Assembly: GCA_017979445.1 (NCBI GenBank) | Contig: CM030704.1 | Span: 9,531,658-9,595,657 of the forward strand | Length of the DNA: 64,000 nucleotides | Direction of reading: 5' to 3' | From: Akebia trifoliata | Taxonomy: Eukaryota > Streptophyta > Magnoliopsida > Ranunculales > Lardizabalaceae | Part shown: one piece after another, positions 1 to 11,344 of the stretch | Layout of the letters: every line of letters begins with the position of its first letter | Numbering within the stretch: position 1 is the first letter of the stretch | The notes under the pieces: model-generated | Seen by the model: the letters and a program-made list of their open reading frames with translations, nothing else | The model's database searches: none | Told to the model about the DNA's origin: nothing | Position numbers and translations under genes: made by a program

Positions 1-993
1 GGGTGAGAGAGATGATGTCATGTGTCAAAGTGGGTGGAAATGAAGGGTTGAGATAGGTTGATGGGAGAGGTTGAGTGTTTGACTTAAGAGGATGGTGTAG
101 GTTTAGGTTGTAGATGTGGGTTTTGTAGGGAATGATGAGGGTAGATTATGGGAGGTATAGGTTAGGGGTGTGGGTAGATGTGTTTGATTTGAGAGAAAAG
201 GTGATGGGTTGATGTGTGGGTAGTTGGAATTTAAAGCAAATTAATGGGGTAGGTAGTTGGGTGAGGGAGGTGAGATGGGGTGATGACATTTGTCATCTTT
301 GATTATCAAGATGGTGATCGGTTGATGTGGGTAGTGGTTGATGGGTTAGGGTTGTGGGTTGGATATGAATTGGATATGGATTTGGGCTTAAGGGTTTTGG
401 AGTGTTTTGGGCTTGGGCTATGAAATGGTTTTGGATTTTAGGAATTGGTTAGGGGTTATTTTGGAATGGATTTTGAGGGTGTAGATTGGTATTAGATTTT
501 TAGGTGATGTGGGATTGAGTTTAGGTTAGTGGGGTGAGAAAAATGGATTTTGAAGAATTAAGGATTTATGGGCCTTAGGTGGGTTTAGATTTTTTTGGAT
601 TCGGAGATGGAACGGTGGAAGGTATAGGAGGTGGTAGGCGTCCCAAGTCTCATTTTTTAATTTTATTTATTTTTTTGAAAATTTTGAAATCATTGGTTTG
701 ATCGAGATGCCACGTGTTGGCAAATCGGGCTTTTTAGGCCCGTTGGTGAACTTTATCGAAAATTTTGACGTTTTTTATTTTGGAAGCGGAGCGGTGAATA
801 TTGGGAAAGCGTAAGGTAGGCCGAGTCCTTTTGGTGGCCTACTAAACCATTGAGAGGTCTTAGGGGCCTCGGTTTGGTCAAAATGTCACTTTTCAATGAC
901 TTTGGCCCTTAAGGCCCGTTGGCCCATTTATTTGGAAAATCTGTATTTTTGGGCCTTTTCGAGTAGTGGCCCGTTCAAATTGGGGTGTCTACA
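1..993 (-). mobile_element. 3' LTR (partial) of Tat/Ogre-type element A1
   Basis: The right end on the + strand is ...GTGTCTACA, which read on the minus strand is TGTAGACACCCC, the start of a TG...CA LTR. The same sequence recurs at 13758-15198 and 22134-24358, so this is the family's LTR cut by the window edge. It lies downstream of the minus-strand integrase, so it is the 3' LTR. Its outer part carries about two diverged ~170 bp subrepeats (each with 'ccattgagaggt' and 'ggcccgttgg'), where the 22134-24358 copy has three. The rest of the LTR, including the promoter, is outside the window. Confidence 0.9.
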
Positions 994-1009
994 GCTGCCC
1001 TTCTTTGCA
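994..1009 (-). promoter_or_regulatory. polypurine tract of element A1
   Basis: Read on the minus strand, the bases just before the LTR are purine-rich (GCAAAGAAGGGCAGC, then TGTAGACAC). This is the expected position for the plus-strand primer of reverse transcription. The ~70 bp upstream closely resemble the sequence before 37034, supporting both as internal/3' LTR junctions. Confidence 0.8.
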
Positions 1010-1449
1010 GGAATTGCTTGCAAAGAACTGCAAAGAATAGACTAAACCCCTATTTGCACGGGAAAGAGAACTTTGTAAAACACGACTTCGAATTTCAGAT
1101 TAAATTGATGAATTTTGTAAAAAATGACGCCTCAAGCACGGGGTCTAACAGAGTTCTGCCTTATTAATTCCTTGATCTCGATGGCGCGGAGCTCGTGTGA
1201 GATCTTGGATTTGATGAAAATTTGATGAGTTTTTAAATCCGACTATTTCTTCGATCGTGTTTTGACAAATCAGAGTTGAGTGCAACTCGAAAGATTTTTG
1301 AAATTCTTTTGATTTTTTTTGGTTTTTTTTTTTTTTTTTTTTTTTAATTTTCTCTTCATTGCCTTCTTTTGTTGATCTTGCTCTATTTCTATCATAAGCT
1401 AACCCTCTCAATTCATGCATTGTCCTTTGATACCTTTGATCCTTTCAAC

Positions 1450-1632
1450 GGTGCAAGCACTGAGGTTGTTAGCAGTCGCCACAAATCCAAGAGAGAGTTT
1501 TGCTGTTTAAAGCACAAGCAATATGGTTTTTAACAGCTGTCACTGATCCAAGAGAGAGTTTTACTGTTTAGAGCACAAGCAATATGGTTGTTAACAACTG
1601 TCACTGATCCAAGAGAGAGTTTTGTTGTTGGA
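1450..1632. repeat. 61 bp tandem repeat, about 2.8 copies
   Basis: The motif TCCAAGAGAGAGTTTT starts at 1486, 1547 and 1608, exactly 61 bp apart, with matching flanks (gcacaagcaatatgg between units). It lies in the 3' region of A1. I see no copy in the other elements. Confidence 0.9.
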
Positions 1633-2466
1633 ACTGAATCGACCAAGACCTGTTGCATCGGTGCTACTTTCTTACAGTATCAACATACTCTTTCCCACTT
1701 CTTGATTCATTATCACACCAATATCTCTAGCTGGCATGTTACTAGTCATAACACTTGCCAGGCGTTCGCACTGTCAATCTAAGGTAGCAACCCATCACTT
1801 TGTTCCCAATCCAAGGTCAGAGTTAATCAGTATTCTATATGTACTGTGAACTGCTTTGTCATCCACTTCTATATGTTCGACCCATATGACCTCGGAGTGA
1901 CCATTTAGCATTTCTTGGATTAACCAACCTGATGGCCTTATTCGACACCTTGATATCGGGCTAGGACACAAATGATCCAAGGAAACATCGCCCACCATTC
2001 AAATCCCCTCGGCATGTTGTTTACAATACTTTATAAAGAAATTTTCTCAAATCAGAACCAGAGGTGAAGGAACTTGAAATTCTACCATCATCACTTGAAG
2101 GGCTCCATTGTAGTTTTCTGTTACGCTTGTTGATACGACCTCAAGAGTCATCACTCTTGAAACAATGCTAGAAAGTACGGTGGACTACTGATTCACATCC
2201 ATAAGGATCTCAACAAGGTTAATGTGATTCATGATAACAACGGTCGTTTCTCGAGAAGCTTCTGATTTCAATCCAAATGGTTTCGGCCCAATTCCCCTCG
2301 GGAATGTTTGCATGTACTAATCTTTAGTTAGAATCTCATAAGCATCGTTAAGGCCACGCATCCATAAGGGTTTCCCTAGTTGGGTCATTCTTATAAACTC
2401 TTCCATTGCTGCAACTGCGAGTTCGATGATCAATGGTTTATTTACCTTAGTAGGCCCGGAGAGTGA

Positions 2467-2676
2467 TCTCAGGAGGAGCTTGCTTGGGGTCCCTGCTTCG
2501 ATGCCTTCGCGTCTTGTCTAGTGAGTTGTAATGCTTCGGACGCTGGAAAAGTGATGATGAGTCAGGCTGCCCGGATCCGTGCTTTGGAGGAACGCCTTGA
2601 CTCTTTTTTCATGACGTTTGATCGACTGCGTTGTATTGACTCTTTTTGTATTTTTCTTTTCATTACAAAGTGTTGA
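2467..2676 (+). pseudogene. antisense ORF remnant downstream of pol (element A1)
   Basis: A 69-codon open frame on the strand opposite to gag-pol. It reads through FDAFASCLVS and QAARIRALEERLDSFF, the latter helix-forming and suited to a coiled coil. Element B has the same peptide pattern (FDAFAFYLIS..., QAARIRAL.E) at 28805-28903, again antisense to its pol. The frame is closed upstream by a TGA at 2464-2466, and no start is obvious, so this is a decayed end of a longer frame. In element B the continuation has coiled-coil and DUF7745-like parts. Function unknown. Extra ORFs, some antisense, are known in Tat-lineage elements. Confidence 0.5.
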
Positions 2677-4015
2677 AAGATTAATGCAAAGAAAATAGAT
2701 TTTGTACTTACTTGGCCTCAGGTGTATCTAATGCTTTGAAAACTTGAAGTTTGAATAAGTCCTAGAATCTTCATCATCGACCAAAATAGTAGTTTTCTTT
2801 TTTGAAATTTTATGAAATATCTTTATCAAATGAGTATGATAAATTCAAAGTTTGTAAAACCTTTGGTTGCGACGATCTTGGTGTTTTTGCCAATCATAGA
2901 GGATATAAACGTCAATTACTCTTTTGATTCCTTTAGAGTCATTCCCAATGTCATGGTATTGGAAGACTATTTTGGATCTCGGGATTTTGGAAAGATTTTG
3001 CCATTCACAGTTTATACTCTTGCGGGCTAGGAGTTGTTTTTTTTTTTTTAAACTTTTATTCCCCTGATGCCAATTACGGTTTCATCAGACCCGGTTTCCA
3101 CATTTTTACTCATCGACGTCCTTTTTGGGATTTTCATCGTGCTGGTGGCTTTGATCTTGCCATAGTCTGATTCTTTTACTCATAGCGCCCTTTCAGGTTT
3201 TCACTATGCCTTTTCAGACCATGCTTGTATTTTTCTAGATTTTTCATTACAATTCCACTCGGAGTCTCCGTGTCTTTGTGGCTTGGTGACTCAAGTTGAG
3301 CTGCAAGATCGACGACTCTACTCTTGTAGTGGTACTCTTTCTTGAGTAATAGATCTAGATTCCCCTCTCGAGCTTGCTGACGACTATTCGTGGTTCGACA
3401 ACTCAAGTTGAGCCGCGAGATTGACTACTCTACACTTCGAGTACTATTTTTTTTCGAATATCCGATCTGGATTCTCCTCTCGAGTCTTCCGACGACTGAC
3501 AAGACTTTGAGGTCCAGACCAAGTTGTAAGATCATTGGTGCTGCCACTGTCGTTATGTTGCCCTAGAACATTTCTTGATCAAAAAGGACTTTAAGTAGGA
3601 TGAAACGTTGGCTTAGGCTTATGGTAGTGGAAGGTTACAAAAAGGTTAAGGTCCGGGTTTTAGTTTATCTAAAGTGGAATAAACATGGGGTTCGTCTATT
3701 TTTGTTTCGGAAAGGTGATCTATGTCTCCTCCCAACGTCTCTCGAACTTGTTTAGGCTGGAGATTTGGATCGAGCCAAGATCAAGTGTTCAAGTTTTTGA
3801 CTTTCTTGATTTTTTTGTATTTTTAGCCGTTCACAATTTATCCTCATGCAGGCCAGGAGTACTTTTGAAAATTTTTTTTTTTTTTCGTTTTGTAGTTGTT
3901 GACTTGCCCCAGTCTTAGGTTAAGAAATGAACGTGATGGCTCAAAAGGGTTGACTAGGGTGTGATGGTTTGTTTGGGATAACAAAAATGGCCTTTCTTCA
4001 TCTCAAGGTCAGGTC

Positions 4016-4735
4016 TTAAGCGTAATATTTCTTAACAGTGTCAGCATTGATCGGTTGCGGGAAGACTTGTCCGTCCATTTCTGTGAGAATCAGAGCTCCT
4101 CCCGTCATTACCTTCTGTACGATGAATGGTCCCTCATAGTTTGGTCTGAACTTTTCTCTGGCGTCTTCTTGAATTGGTAGAATCTTCTTTAAGACCAGGT
4201 CTCCTGGCGAGAAATCCCTAGGCTTAACTTTCTTGTTATAGGCACGAGCTATTCGTCGTTGATAGATCTGTCCATGGCAAATGGCTGCAAGGCGTTTCTC
4301 TTCAATTAGATTCAACTGATCGAACCGAGCTTGAATCCATTCAGTCTCATCTAACTCTGCTTCTTTTAAGATTCGGAGGGAGGGAATCTCAACCTCTACG
4401 GGTAAGACTGCTTCCATTCCGTAGACCAATGAATACGGAGTTGCCCCAGTCGAAGTTCTGAACGAGGTTCGGTAGGCATGTAGTGCAAAGGGCAACATGT
4501 CGTGCCAATCTTTGTATGTAACTGCCATCTTCTCGATTATTTTCTTGATGTTCTTGTTGGCTGCCTCGACTGCTCCATTCATCTTAGGTCTGTAGGGTAC
4601 AGAGTTGTGATGAGTGATCTGGAAGTCTTCGCACATTTTGATCATATCTTTGTTCTTGAAGTTCTTGGCATTGTCAGTTACCAATCCGCTTGGAAGTCCA
4701 TACCGGCAAATGATGTTGTTCTTGACAAACTTCAT
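4016..4735 (-). pseudogene. pol: integrase, C-terminal part (element A1)
   Basis: 239 codons covering the second half of the integrase catalytic core and its C-terminal domain. Visible are the second catalytic aspartate in VTDNAKNF (about residues 19-26), the glutamate helix NGAVEAANKNIKKII (about residues 52-66), and a GPF/Y-type motif YEGPFIV near residue 200. The frame ends in NADTVKKYYA with no chromodomain, as expected for the Tat lineage. The first part of the integrase is in 4732-5664 in another frame, so a frameshift near 4735 breaks the gene. Integrase would insert the cDNA into the genome. Confidence 0.93.
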
Positions 4736-5664
4736 GACGTTGCTTTAGTGACATTGGCGTATGATGCAGCTTCTACCCATTTTGTGAAGTAATCGATAGC
4801 AACAAGGATGAAACGATGCCCATTTGCAGCTTTTGGCGAGATCTGCCCAATGACGTCCATGCCCCAGAGTGAGAAGGGCCAAGGAGTGGTCATATTATGT
4901 AGTTCTGAAGGTGGGGCATTAATCTTGTTGGCGTAGATCTGACATAGATGACATTTGCGGACATGTTGATAGCAGTCACTCTCCATTGTCGACCAATAGT
5001 ATCCCATCCTCATGATCTTCTTAGCAAGCATATGACCATTCATGTGAGGTCCGCAGACTCCCCCATGTACAGTCTCAATTAGTCGTTTCGCTTCTGTTTC
5101 TGCCACACACCTAAGTAAGATCTCATGGTGCGACTTCTTGTACAGAATACCGTTGCTCAAGAAAAATTGTCCTGCTAGCTTCTGAATGGTCCTTCTATCA
5201 TTTGGCGTTGCGTCTGAGGGGAGCGTTCGATCTTCAAGATATGCCTTGATGTCAGAATACCATGGCTTTTCTTCAGTTTCTTCTACTTCGACGGGTAAGC
5301 AATAGGCTGGCTCATCTTGAATTCCAATCTCAATAGGGTCGATGATTAAGTCTTCCGAGATGTTGATCATAGAGGCCAGTGTAGCTAGTGCATCTGCAAA
5401 CTGATTCTTAGCTCTCGGCATGTACGTGAATGAAATCCTATCAAAGCGCGAGCTTAGTTCTTCCAGATACTCGTGGTAAGGGACCAGTCTCTGCTCTCGG
5501 GTCTTCCATTCTCCAGTCGTCTGATAGACTACTAAGCTTGAATCTCCGAAAACATCGATTTCATCTACCTCGAGATCCAGTGCTGCCTTCAACCCTGCTA
5601 TGCATGCTTCGTATTCAGCCTCATTGTTGGAACATTGAAATTTTAGTCTGATTGCGATTGGCAC
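4732..5664 (-). pseudogene. pol: archaeal-type RNase H C-terminal part plus integrase N-terminal part (element A1)
   Basis: 310 codons. The first ~110 residues are the second RNase H of Tat elements: NNEAEYEA (catalytic Glu), FGDSSLVVYQ (catalytic Asp) and NQFADALATLA (catalytic Asp). The integrase zinc-binding HHCC domain follows (HMNGHM near residue 205, KCHLC near 240). Then comes the first catalytic Asp in WGMDVIG, near residue 268. The frame ends where the 4016-4735 frame takes over. A degenerate homologue lies on the + strand at 25602-27265. Confidence 0.93.
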
Positions 5665-5696
5665 GTGGGATCCATCTGGCTTGATCAGAACTGCCC

Positions 5697-5915
5697 CTAT
5701 TCCGTTTCTTTCTGATTGGCTGCTCCGTCGAAGTACATTTTCCAGCCTGGTTCATCATTATCGTCTTCAACCTCAGTGATCAGTATGGCTTCATCAGGAA
5801 AGTTTGTTTTTAATGGCTCGTAGTCAGGCAACGGGTGCTCGGCTAGGTGGTCGGCGATTGCTTGTCCTTTGATGGCTTTTTGAGTGATATAGGTGATGTC
5901 AAACTCAGATAACAA
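5697..5915 (-). pseudogene. pol: archaeal-type RNase H, N-terminal fragment (element A1)
   Basis: A 72-codon fragment. It begins with the end of the tether after the first RNase H (DITYITQKAIKGQAIADHLA) and ends with the first catalytic aspartate of the second RNase H (MYFDGAANQ). It is separated from 5943-7670 by a disrupted junction near 5916-5945, where a short stretch (ccattttgcagtg / ccattttcagtg) looks duplicated. It is separated from 5664 by a frame change. Two RNase H domains in one polyprotein is a hallmark of the Tat lineage. Confidence 0.88.
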
Positions 5916-5942
5916 TAGTTGCCATTTTGCAGTGCGACCTGT

Positions 5943-7670
5943 TCAGATAACTGTTGCCATTTTCAGTGACCTGTGTGGTTTCTCGAATAGGTATTTCAGG
6001 GGGTCCATCCTTGCTATTAGCATAGTCGAGTAACTCAGCAAATAGTGACGTAGTCGTTGAGATGCCCAGACTAATGCGCAGCAAGTCTTCTCAAGCGTTG
6101 AATATTTTGCTTCGTACTCAGTAAATTTCTTGCTGAGATAGTAGATGGCCTGTTCCTTCCGTCCTGATTCATCGTGTTGCCCTAGCACACACCCCATTGA
6201 CGTTTCTTGCACCGAGATGTACATCAGCAAAGGTCGCCCTAGAGTAGGAGGGACTAGGACTGGTGGATTGAGCAGATATTGCTTAATCTTGTCGAACGCT
6301 TCCTGACAGTCCTTGTTCCACTTCTTTGGCGTGTCTTTCCTCAGTAGCTTGAAGACTGGCTCACAGATAGGCGTAAGCAGAGCAATGAAATGACTAATAT
6401 ACTGTATCCTCCCCAAGAATGCCCGAACATCTCTCTCTGAAATGGGTGCTTTCATTTCGAGGATATACTTGATTTTTACCAGATCTATCTCGATGCCTCT
6501 TCTGCTAACGATGAAACCCAGTAGTTTGCTCGATGTTGCCCCGAATACACATTTTGTAGGATTTAGCCTTAAACTGTATTTCCTCAGCCTGTCGAACAAC
6601 TTCTTTAGATTTACCAGATGATCTTCTTCAATGCCAGATTTAGCAATCATGTCGTCTACGTAGACCTCCATTTCCTTGTGGATCATATCGTGGAATAGTG
6701 CGGTCATTGCCCGTTGGTAAGTCGCCCCTGCGTTCTTCAGTCCGAATGGCATGACTTTGTAGTGGAAAGTACCCCATGGTGTGATAAATGCAGTCTTTTC
6801 CTGGTCTTCTTCCGCCATTTTTATCTGGTTATAGCCTGAAAAGCCGTCCATGAACGAGAACATGCCATGCCCTGCTGTACTATCGACTAGAGTGTCGATG
6901 TGTGGAAGTGGGAAATCATCCTTAGGACTGGCCTTGTTCAGGTCCCGATAGTCAACACACATGCGTACCTTCCCATCTTTCTTGGGTACTGGGACGACAT
7001 TAGCCAACCACTCAGGGTACGTAGAGACTGCAAGAAATCCGACTTCGAACTGTTTCATGACTTCGTCCTTGACCTTGAGGGTCCATTCTGGCTTTAATCT
7101 TCTCAATTTCTGCTTGATTGGCTTACTTCCGGAGGCAATTGGTAGCTTGTGCACAACAAGATCTGTGTCCAATCCCGGCATATCCCTGTACGACCATGCG
7201 AAAACGTCCTGATAATTTCGTAAGAGTTCGACCATTTCTTCTTTCTGTTGCGACGTTAATAAGGCTCCGATCTTGACAATTCGTGGGTCCTCTTCGGTAC
7301 CAAGATTGATTGAATCTGTATCCTCAATGTTTGGCTGAACACCTTTCTCGTGACGTTCTACCAAGTCTTTGATTTCTTTAGGCGGGTACTCCATTTCGTC
7401 CTCAGACTCTTCTTCGATCCCCATGAGGTCAAAGTCGAGTTCAAGATCGAAATCATACTCGTCCCTTTCAAATTCTGTTTTATCTGGGTACTCATTTGAT
7501 TGAGACATATCCCTTGAAAACTCTTTTTTTGACTTTTGAAAAATATCTATTTTTTTGCAACTTTGAAAGCTTTTTGATTTTTTTGACTTTTGAGAAATTT
7601 TTGATTTTTTTGCTTTTTGAGGAATATTTATTTTTTGTTGTTTTTCGAATACCTGAAATAAGAAGAACAA
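5943..7670 (-). pseudogene. pol: reverse transcriptase and Ty3-type RNase H (element A1)
   Basis: The longest open frame in the window (575 codons). The RT block is intact: MCVDYRDLNKASPKDDFPLP near residue 235, FMDGFSGYNQI, and the catalytic YVDDM near residue 337. The connection and first RNase H follow (AIYYLSKKFTEYEAKYSTLE, then ALVWASQRLRHYL). The first ~60 codons are a Lys/Ser-rich low-complexity run read from a T-rich tract at 7505-7650. In Ogre an intron lies between protease and RT, so that part may not be translated. RT and RNase H would copy element RNA into DNA. The polyprotein is broken on both sides. Confidence 0.95.
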
Positions 7671-7934
7671 TCATGCGAATTCATTAATAAATATAGGGAG
7701 CCCTCAAAACAGTCTTTACCCGAGGACGAGGGCTCGTTATGATCCTCGGGCAAACTAGATTCGTTTAACGCCGTTTTTTTTTTGGAGGCCTCAACAGCCT
7801 CAAGGGTCAATGGGAATTCCTCCTAATTGTTCATAACTTCACCTTCTCTAAGGGGGCGGATGGGATGTGAAAGTGATGTGTTGGGTGATTTGGTTGGTGG
7901 TTCAGAGATAACCATGATCTCCGATTGATTTTTG
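7671..7934 (-). other. acidic linker / possible intron region between protease and RT
   Basis: No conserved domain. A short frame (7628-7810) reads an acidic, Ser-rich stretch. With the T-rich tract at 7505-7650 it sits where Ogre-type elements carry an intron between the gag-protease and RT parts. I did not identify a confident GT-AG pair. Confidence 0.35.
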
Positions 7935-8489
7935 TCAGATGGGGGCATAGTCCCTCCCAAAACTCGGTGGGATGACGACTGATGCCCAGTCAATGCCCGT
8001 TGGAAAGGGTAATTTGGTCCCTTGGCTAGTAGTGATTTCCATTTTGGTTGATTCTGGAGTCATTTCTGATAGACTTTCATCAGAATCCCCATTGAATAAG
8101 ACATCAATGCCTTCTATGAAGGATGATTGGGACTCAACGACTAAGTCTTCTTGACTGAGCATGGGTTTGAAATTTACCCTTTTTGGTCTTTTTGCTGGTA
8201 GTAGTTCCGATAGGTTGTCGGGTCTAGTATGAGATTTCGGGAAGCTAATACTGATATGCGAAACTCTGCCCAGATTCCAGATATTTGGTTCACGGTTTTG
8301 GTTTCTCTCTAGTCGAAGCTCTTTTTTCTTTTCATTCATTTCTGCAATATCCCTTTTTGTGGGCCTAAACCCGAGACCAAAATAAGGAGTATGTTTTTTG
8401 GCTTCAACCGGTGTAGCTCTTCTTTTTCCTCCTGGTCCCAACCCTTGCTTGGGTCGATAACCTGCCCTTTTCATGATCCGACCAACCAT
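7935..8489 (-). pseudogene. pol: G-patch-like segment of the Tat polyprotein (element A1)
   Basis: 184 codons. The first ~46 residues (GRIMKRAGYRPKQGLGPGGK, then FGLGFRPTKRD) match the G-patch-like pattern that follows protease in Tat/Ogre polyproteins. G-patch modules in cellular proteins bind RNA or activate helicases. The rest is an uncharacterised acidic spacer. It is separated from the protease frame (8545-9066) by a break at 8490-8544. Confidence 0.6.
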
Positions 8490-8544
8490 CAGATTTGGTC
8501 TTGATAGTTTTGCTTCTACCTTCTTCTGCCCCTTTTCAATATGA

Positions 8545-9066
8545 TTAAGAGTGATAGAGTGTTTTGTCCTTCGTCATCTCAATGTCGATAAATGGCACAT
8601 CTAGTGCTTTTCCAGCCGAGATAAGATTTTCTGCCAGCACTGATATCATTCTCTGCCCCATGATGAACTTGACTCTTTGGTGTAAAGAGGACGGTACTGC
8701 CCCGGTAATATGGATCCATGTCCTGCCAAGCAGTAAGTTGAAGGTCGTCGGTATTTCCATGACTTCAAACGTTACTTCGAATGTACATGGGCCTATTGTA
8801 ACAGGTAGATCCACTTCTCCTAGAGAATCCCTTCTCGAACTATCAAAACCTCGGACGACCTTATTGTTGGGCTTGACATGTGACCAATCAGCGTTAAGCT
8901 TTCGGAAGGTCTCAAGCGGACAAACATTAAGCGCTGAGCCGTTATCAATTAGCACCCTAGCAACCATCATGCCCTTGCATATGACCATGATGTTTAGTGG
9001 CTCGACGTGCCCCGTTCCTCCAGGCATAAATTCATCTTCAGTGAAGATAATGGGATTGGGGGCCAT
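8545..9066 (-). pseudogene. pol: retropepsin-type aspartic protease (element A1)
   Basis: 173 codons. The active-site loop is VLIDNGSALNVCP (about residues 38-50), with DNGS instead of the common DTGA/DSGA, as is usual in Tat elements. The second half contains FNLLLGRTWIH, the flap-distal hydrophobic-glycine motif. The protease would cut the gag-pol polyprotein. Compared with A2, A1 carries one extra C in 'gattttcctcaaaac' near 9126, which shifts the frame between the gag linker and the protease. Confidence 0.92.
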
Positions 9067-9820
9067 TATCTGGCCAATCGTTTGTTCTAGTTGCGCGGGT
9101 GAGGTAGTTGCAGGTACATGCGATTTTCCTCAAAACTTTCAGTAATGCCTCTTGGTATTCTTCTGATTTTTGCATCAGACCCAGGATACTGGTTTGAGCT
9201 GGCTGTTTGTTCAATCTGTCCACTATATTATGCTCACTCTTGAGAATGAGCTTAATGAAGTCTGCAGCTTCCTTATCCGTCACTTTCGCCTTTTCTTCTT
9301 TCTGTTCACTCTCATTCATTTTGTCATTTCCTTTTACTTTTCTTTTATCTTCATCCGTCATGCCTTTTGTTATTTCTTCAGTCTCTTCCCTGATGCTTAC
9401 CCCCTTTTTTGATATTTTTTTGTATCGTCCTGCCCTTGTCATATGCCCAATGTCGGCCACCATTACTTTCTTCATGGTTTCAACCCCGGAGGTCGTGGTG
9501 ATGGTTGTCTCGTAACTCCAAGGAACTGCCTGAATAGAGTTATAGGGGAATGGTTTGGGTGAGTGTATGGTCATGGGAGGCGACTCAGGTTTTATATTGA
9601 GAATGAGGGGTGGTGGCGATGATTTGGATGAAACGGTAGCAGGAGTAGTTGATGGAGTATATGGGAGGATGAGTGGTGGACGTGAAGATGCGGTGTATGG
9701 TATGTGAAGGGGTAGTCGAGTCATATATTGAGAACCTTGCAATGCATATGGTATAATGAGAGGCGGTCGAGTAACAGTATTGGGAGTTTGATGAGTGGGA
9801 TGGATGGTCAGGTCAGCCAA
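9067..9820 (-). pseudogene. gag: gag-protease linker (element A1)
   Basis: A Pro/Ser/Thr-rich repetitive stretch (PLIIPYA, PLHIPYT, PLILPYT) precedes a Lys/Glu-rich helical segment (ADFIKLILKSEHNIVDRL) leading into protease. The frame continues to 9038 but diverges from the homologous A2 frame at the single-base insertion near 9126. Segment 9821-9981 is shifted relative to both neighbours. A2 has the same layout at 15175-16299. Confidence 0.85.
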
Positions 9821-9981
9821 TCTGAGAGGTGGTAGTGAATTTTGGAAGGAGTTTGTCGTGTGGTGGTTGACTGTGTTAACCGTCGGTGTTTTTGATTCCT
9901 TTGTTAAGTGGACCCTGATTTTTGCTCCGATAGGCGCTATTAAATCTGAGAGATTGAAGTCGAGTTCTCCACAGACAACAT

Positions 9982-10743
9982 TTACCCTGTGTCCACTCCC
10001 CTCTCCATTGTGAGTGGTAGGGGGTTTTGGTTGATGTTCTGTTGTTGGGGTGGGTTGGCAGGCCCATCTAGGATGAGAGCCATTTTATCGATTAGATTCA
10101 GTACTTGATGCTTGAGCTGCCAGCATTGATGTGTGGAGTGCCCTGGTGCACCCATGTGGAATTCACAGAACAGGTTAGGGTTGTACCCTGGCCCTTTTGC
10201 AGCCTCAGGATTTGGTGGACGTTTTACCAGATATTCACCTCTGAGTAAGAGTGGTAGTAATTCTGATAGTGTCATGGGCACTCTGGTAAATACTCTGTTT
10301 ACCCTGTGAGGTCGTGCCTGCTGGTTTTGCCCATACTGTGGTGCTGGTTGTGCTTGCAGAGGAACTGTCTGAAAGGGATTCTGCGGTGCTGAAGCCCAAG
10401 TAGCTCGAGGTACTAGCACCCAAGGGACTTGTGGTGCCTGCGGCCTCTGAACTAGTGCCTGAATAAAAAGAGGTTGGCTGGGTTGTACATTGTTGACTTG
10501 AGTTTCCTCTTTCTTTTTGACAAAAGGCACGAACTTCTTCTGTACCGATGTCCCTGCCGCTGTACTTAGGGCTGTGAAGTCAAATATTAAACCAGTCCGG
10601 ATCCCGTCCTCGACCCGGTCTGCCACTTGAACTAAATTTGAGAATGTGTCTGTGGTGTGTCCAACTAGATGAGTATAAAAGGCATGCCCTAGTGTTGAGA
10701 TGAACGTGGTGTTCATCTCTTGTTCAGTCATTGCAGGCCTCAC
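9982..10743 (-). pseudogene. gag: gag, capsid C-terminal part and zinc knuckle (element A1)
   Basis: 253 codons. After the end of the capsid-like domain (EMNTTFISTLGHAFYTHLVG) comes a Pro/Gln-rich region. Then there is a zinc-knuckle variant CEFHMGAPGHSTHQCWQLK (about residues 189-207), a C-x2-H-x5-H-x4-C pattern common in Tat gag proteins. It would package element RNA. The frame is closed upstream by a TAA where A2 has CAA (near 10799), a nonsense change specific to A1. Confidence 0.9.
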
Positions 10744-10873
10744 TTGTGATGCAGACTCCCGCCATCTTTGGGCGTACTCTTTTACTGTTTCCCTTTACTT
10801 TCTAGTCATCTTGGTCATATCATTTCGATCCAGACCTACATCTGTGTTGAATCGAAAATTATGCCAGAACATT

Positions 10874-11308
10874 TCAGCCAAGTCTTGCCAACTTTTGATA
10901 AGCCAATCCGAAAAACCATTTGAGTGCTGGCCCTGTCAAGCTTCTTTGAAACAACTGCATCAGTAACCTGTCATCTTCGCCGTATTGGCACATGGATCCG
11001 CAGTATAGTTTTAGATGTGACAGAGGACACCCCACCCCACTGTACTTCTCAAACTCCGGACATTTGAACTTGGCCGGCAACTGTGCATTAGGATAAAAAC
11101 AAAGGTCCTTGAATCTTGTCCCTCCTAAAGTATTTGTACCCTTCATCCGTCTCATTTCTTCTTGGAGAGACTCTATCTGCTGGGCCATTTTGTTATCAGT
11201 GGCATTTTTGGCCTCAGGCACCCTGAAGTCACACTCATCATCTGGGATTACCACCGGAGGTGGTTGATTCTGTGGGATGTAAAGTGGAGGGCCCTGATAC
11301 ATTGGCAC
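10874..11308 (-). pseudogene. gag: gag core (element A1)
   Basis: 144 codons with the retrotransposon gag core: PLSHLKLYCGSMCQYGEDD and LLMQLFQRSLTGPALKWF. Relative to A2, A1 lacks about 8 bp near 10905, which throws the frame. Upstream it is closed by a TAG (near 11347) where A2 has CAG. At the conserved Trp where A2 has TGA, A1 keeps TGG. Confidence 0.92.
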
Positions 11309-11344
11309 CGTAGGAGGTGTGGTAGTCTGTTGATCTGGTCGTGT

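Larger units (their letters stand above)
1010..4015 (-). other. 3' non-coding region of element A1
   Basis: This is the stretch between the integrase stop and the 3' LTR. It shows no sense-strand gene. It contains T23 at 1323-1345, a 61 bp tandem repeat (1450-1632) and an antisense open segment (2467-2676). Several stretches match, in inverse, the region 27266-28900 downstream of the element B integrase, so this is family 3' sequence rather than later insertions. The short frames at 3176-3406 and 3685-3918 have no recognisable content. Confidence 0.75.

Noticed and set aside
7492..7687. Lys- or Phe-rich ORFs at the protease-RT junction
   Set aside because: Low-complexity translation of a T-rich tract, probably intron or spacer.
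8564..9515. Plus-strand ORFs opposite protease and gag (also 15182-15754)
   Set aside because: Mirror frames of conserved minus-strand coding sequence; they keep no conserved pattern beyond that imposed by the sense strand.
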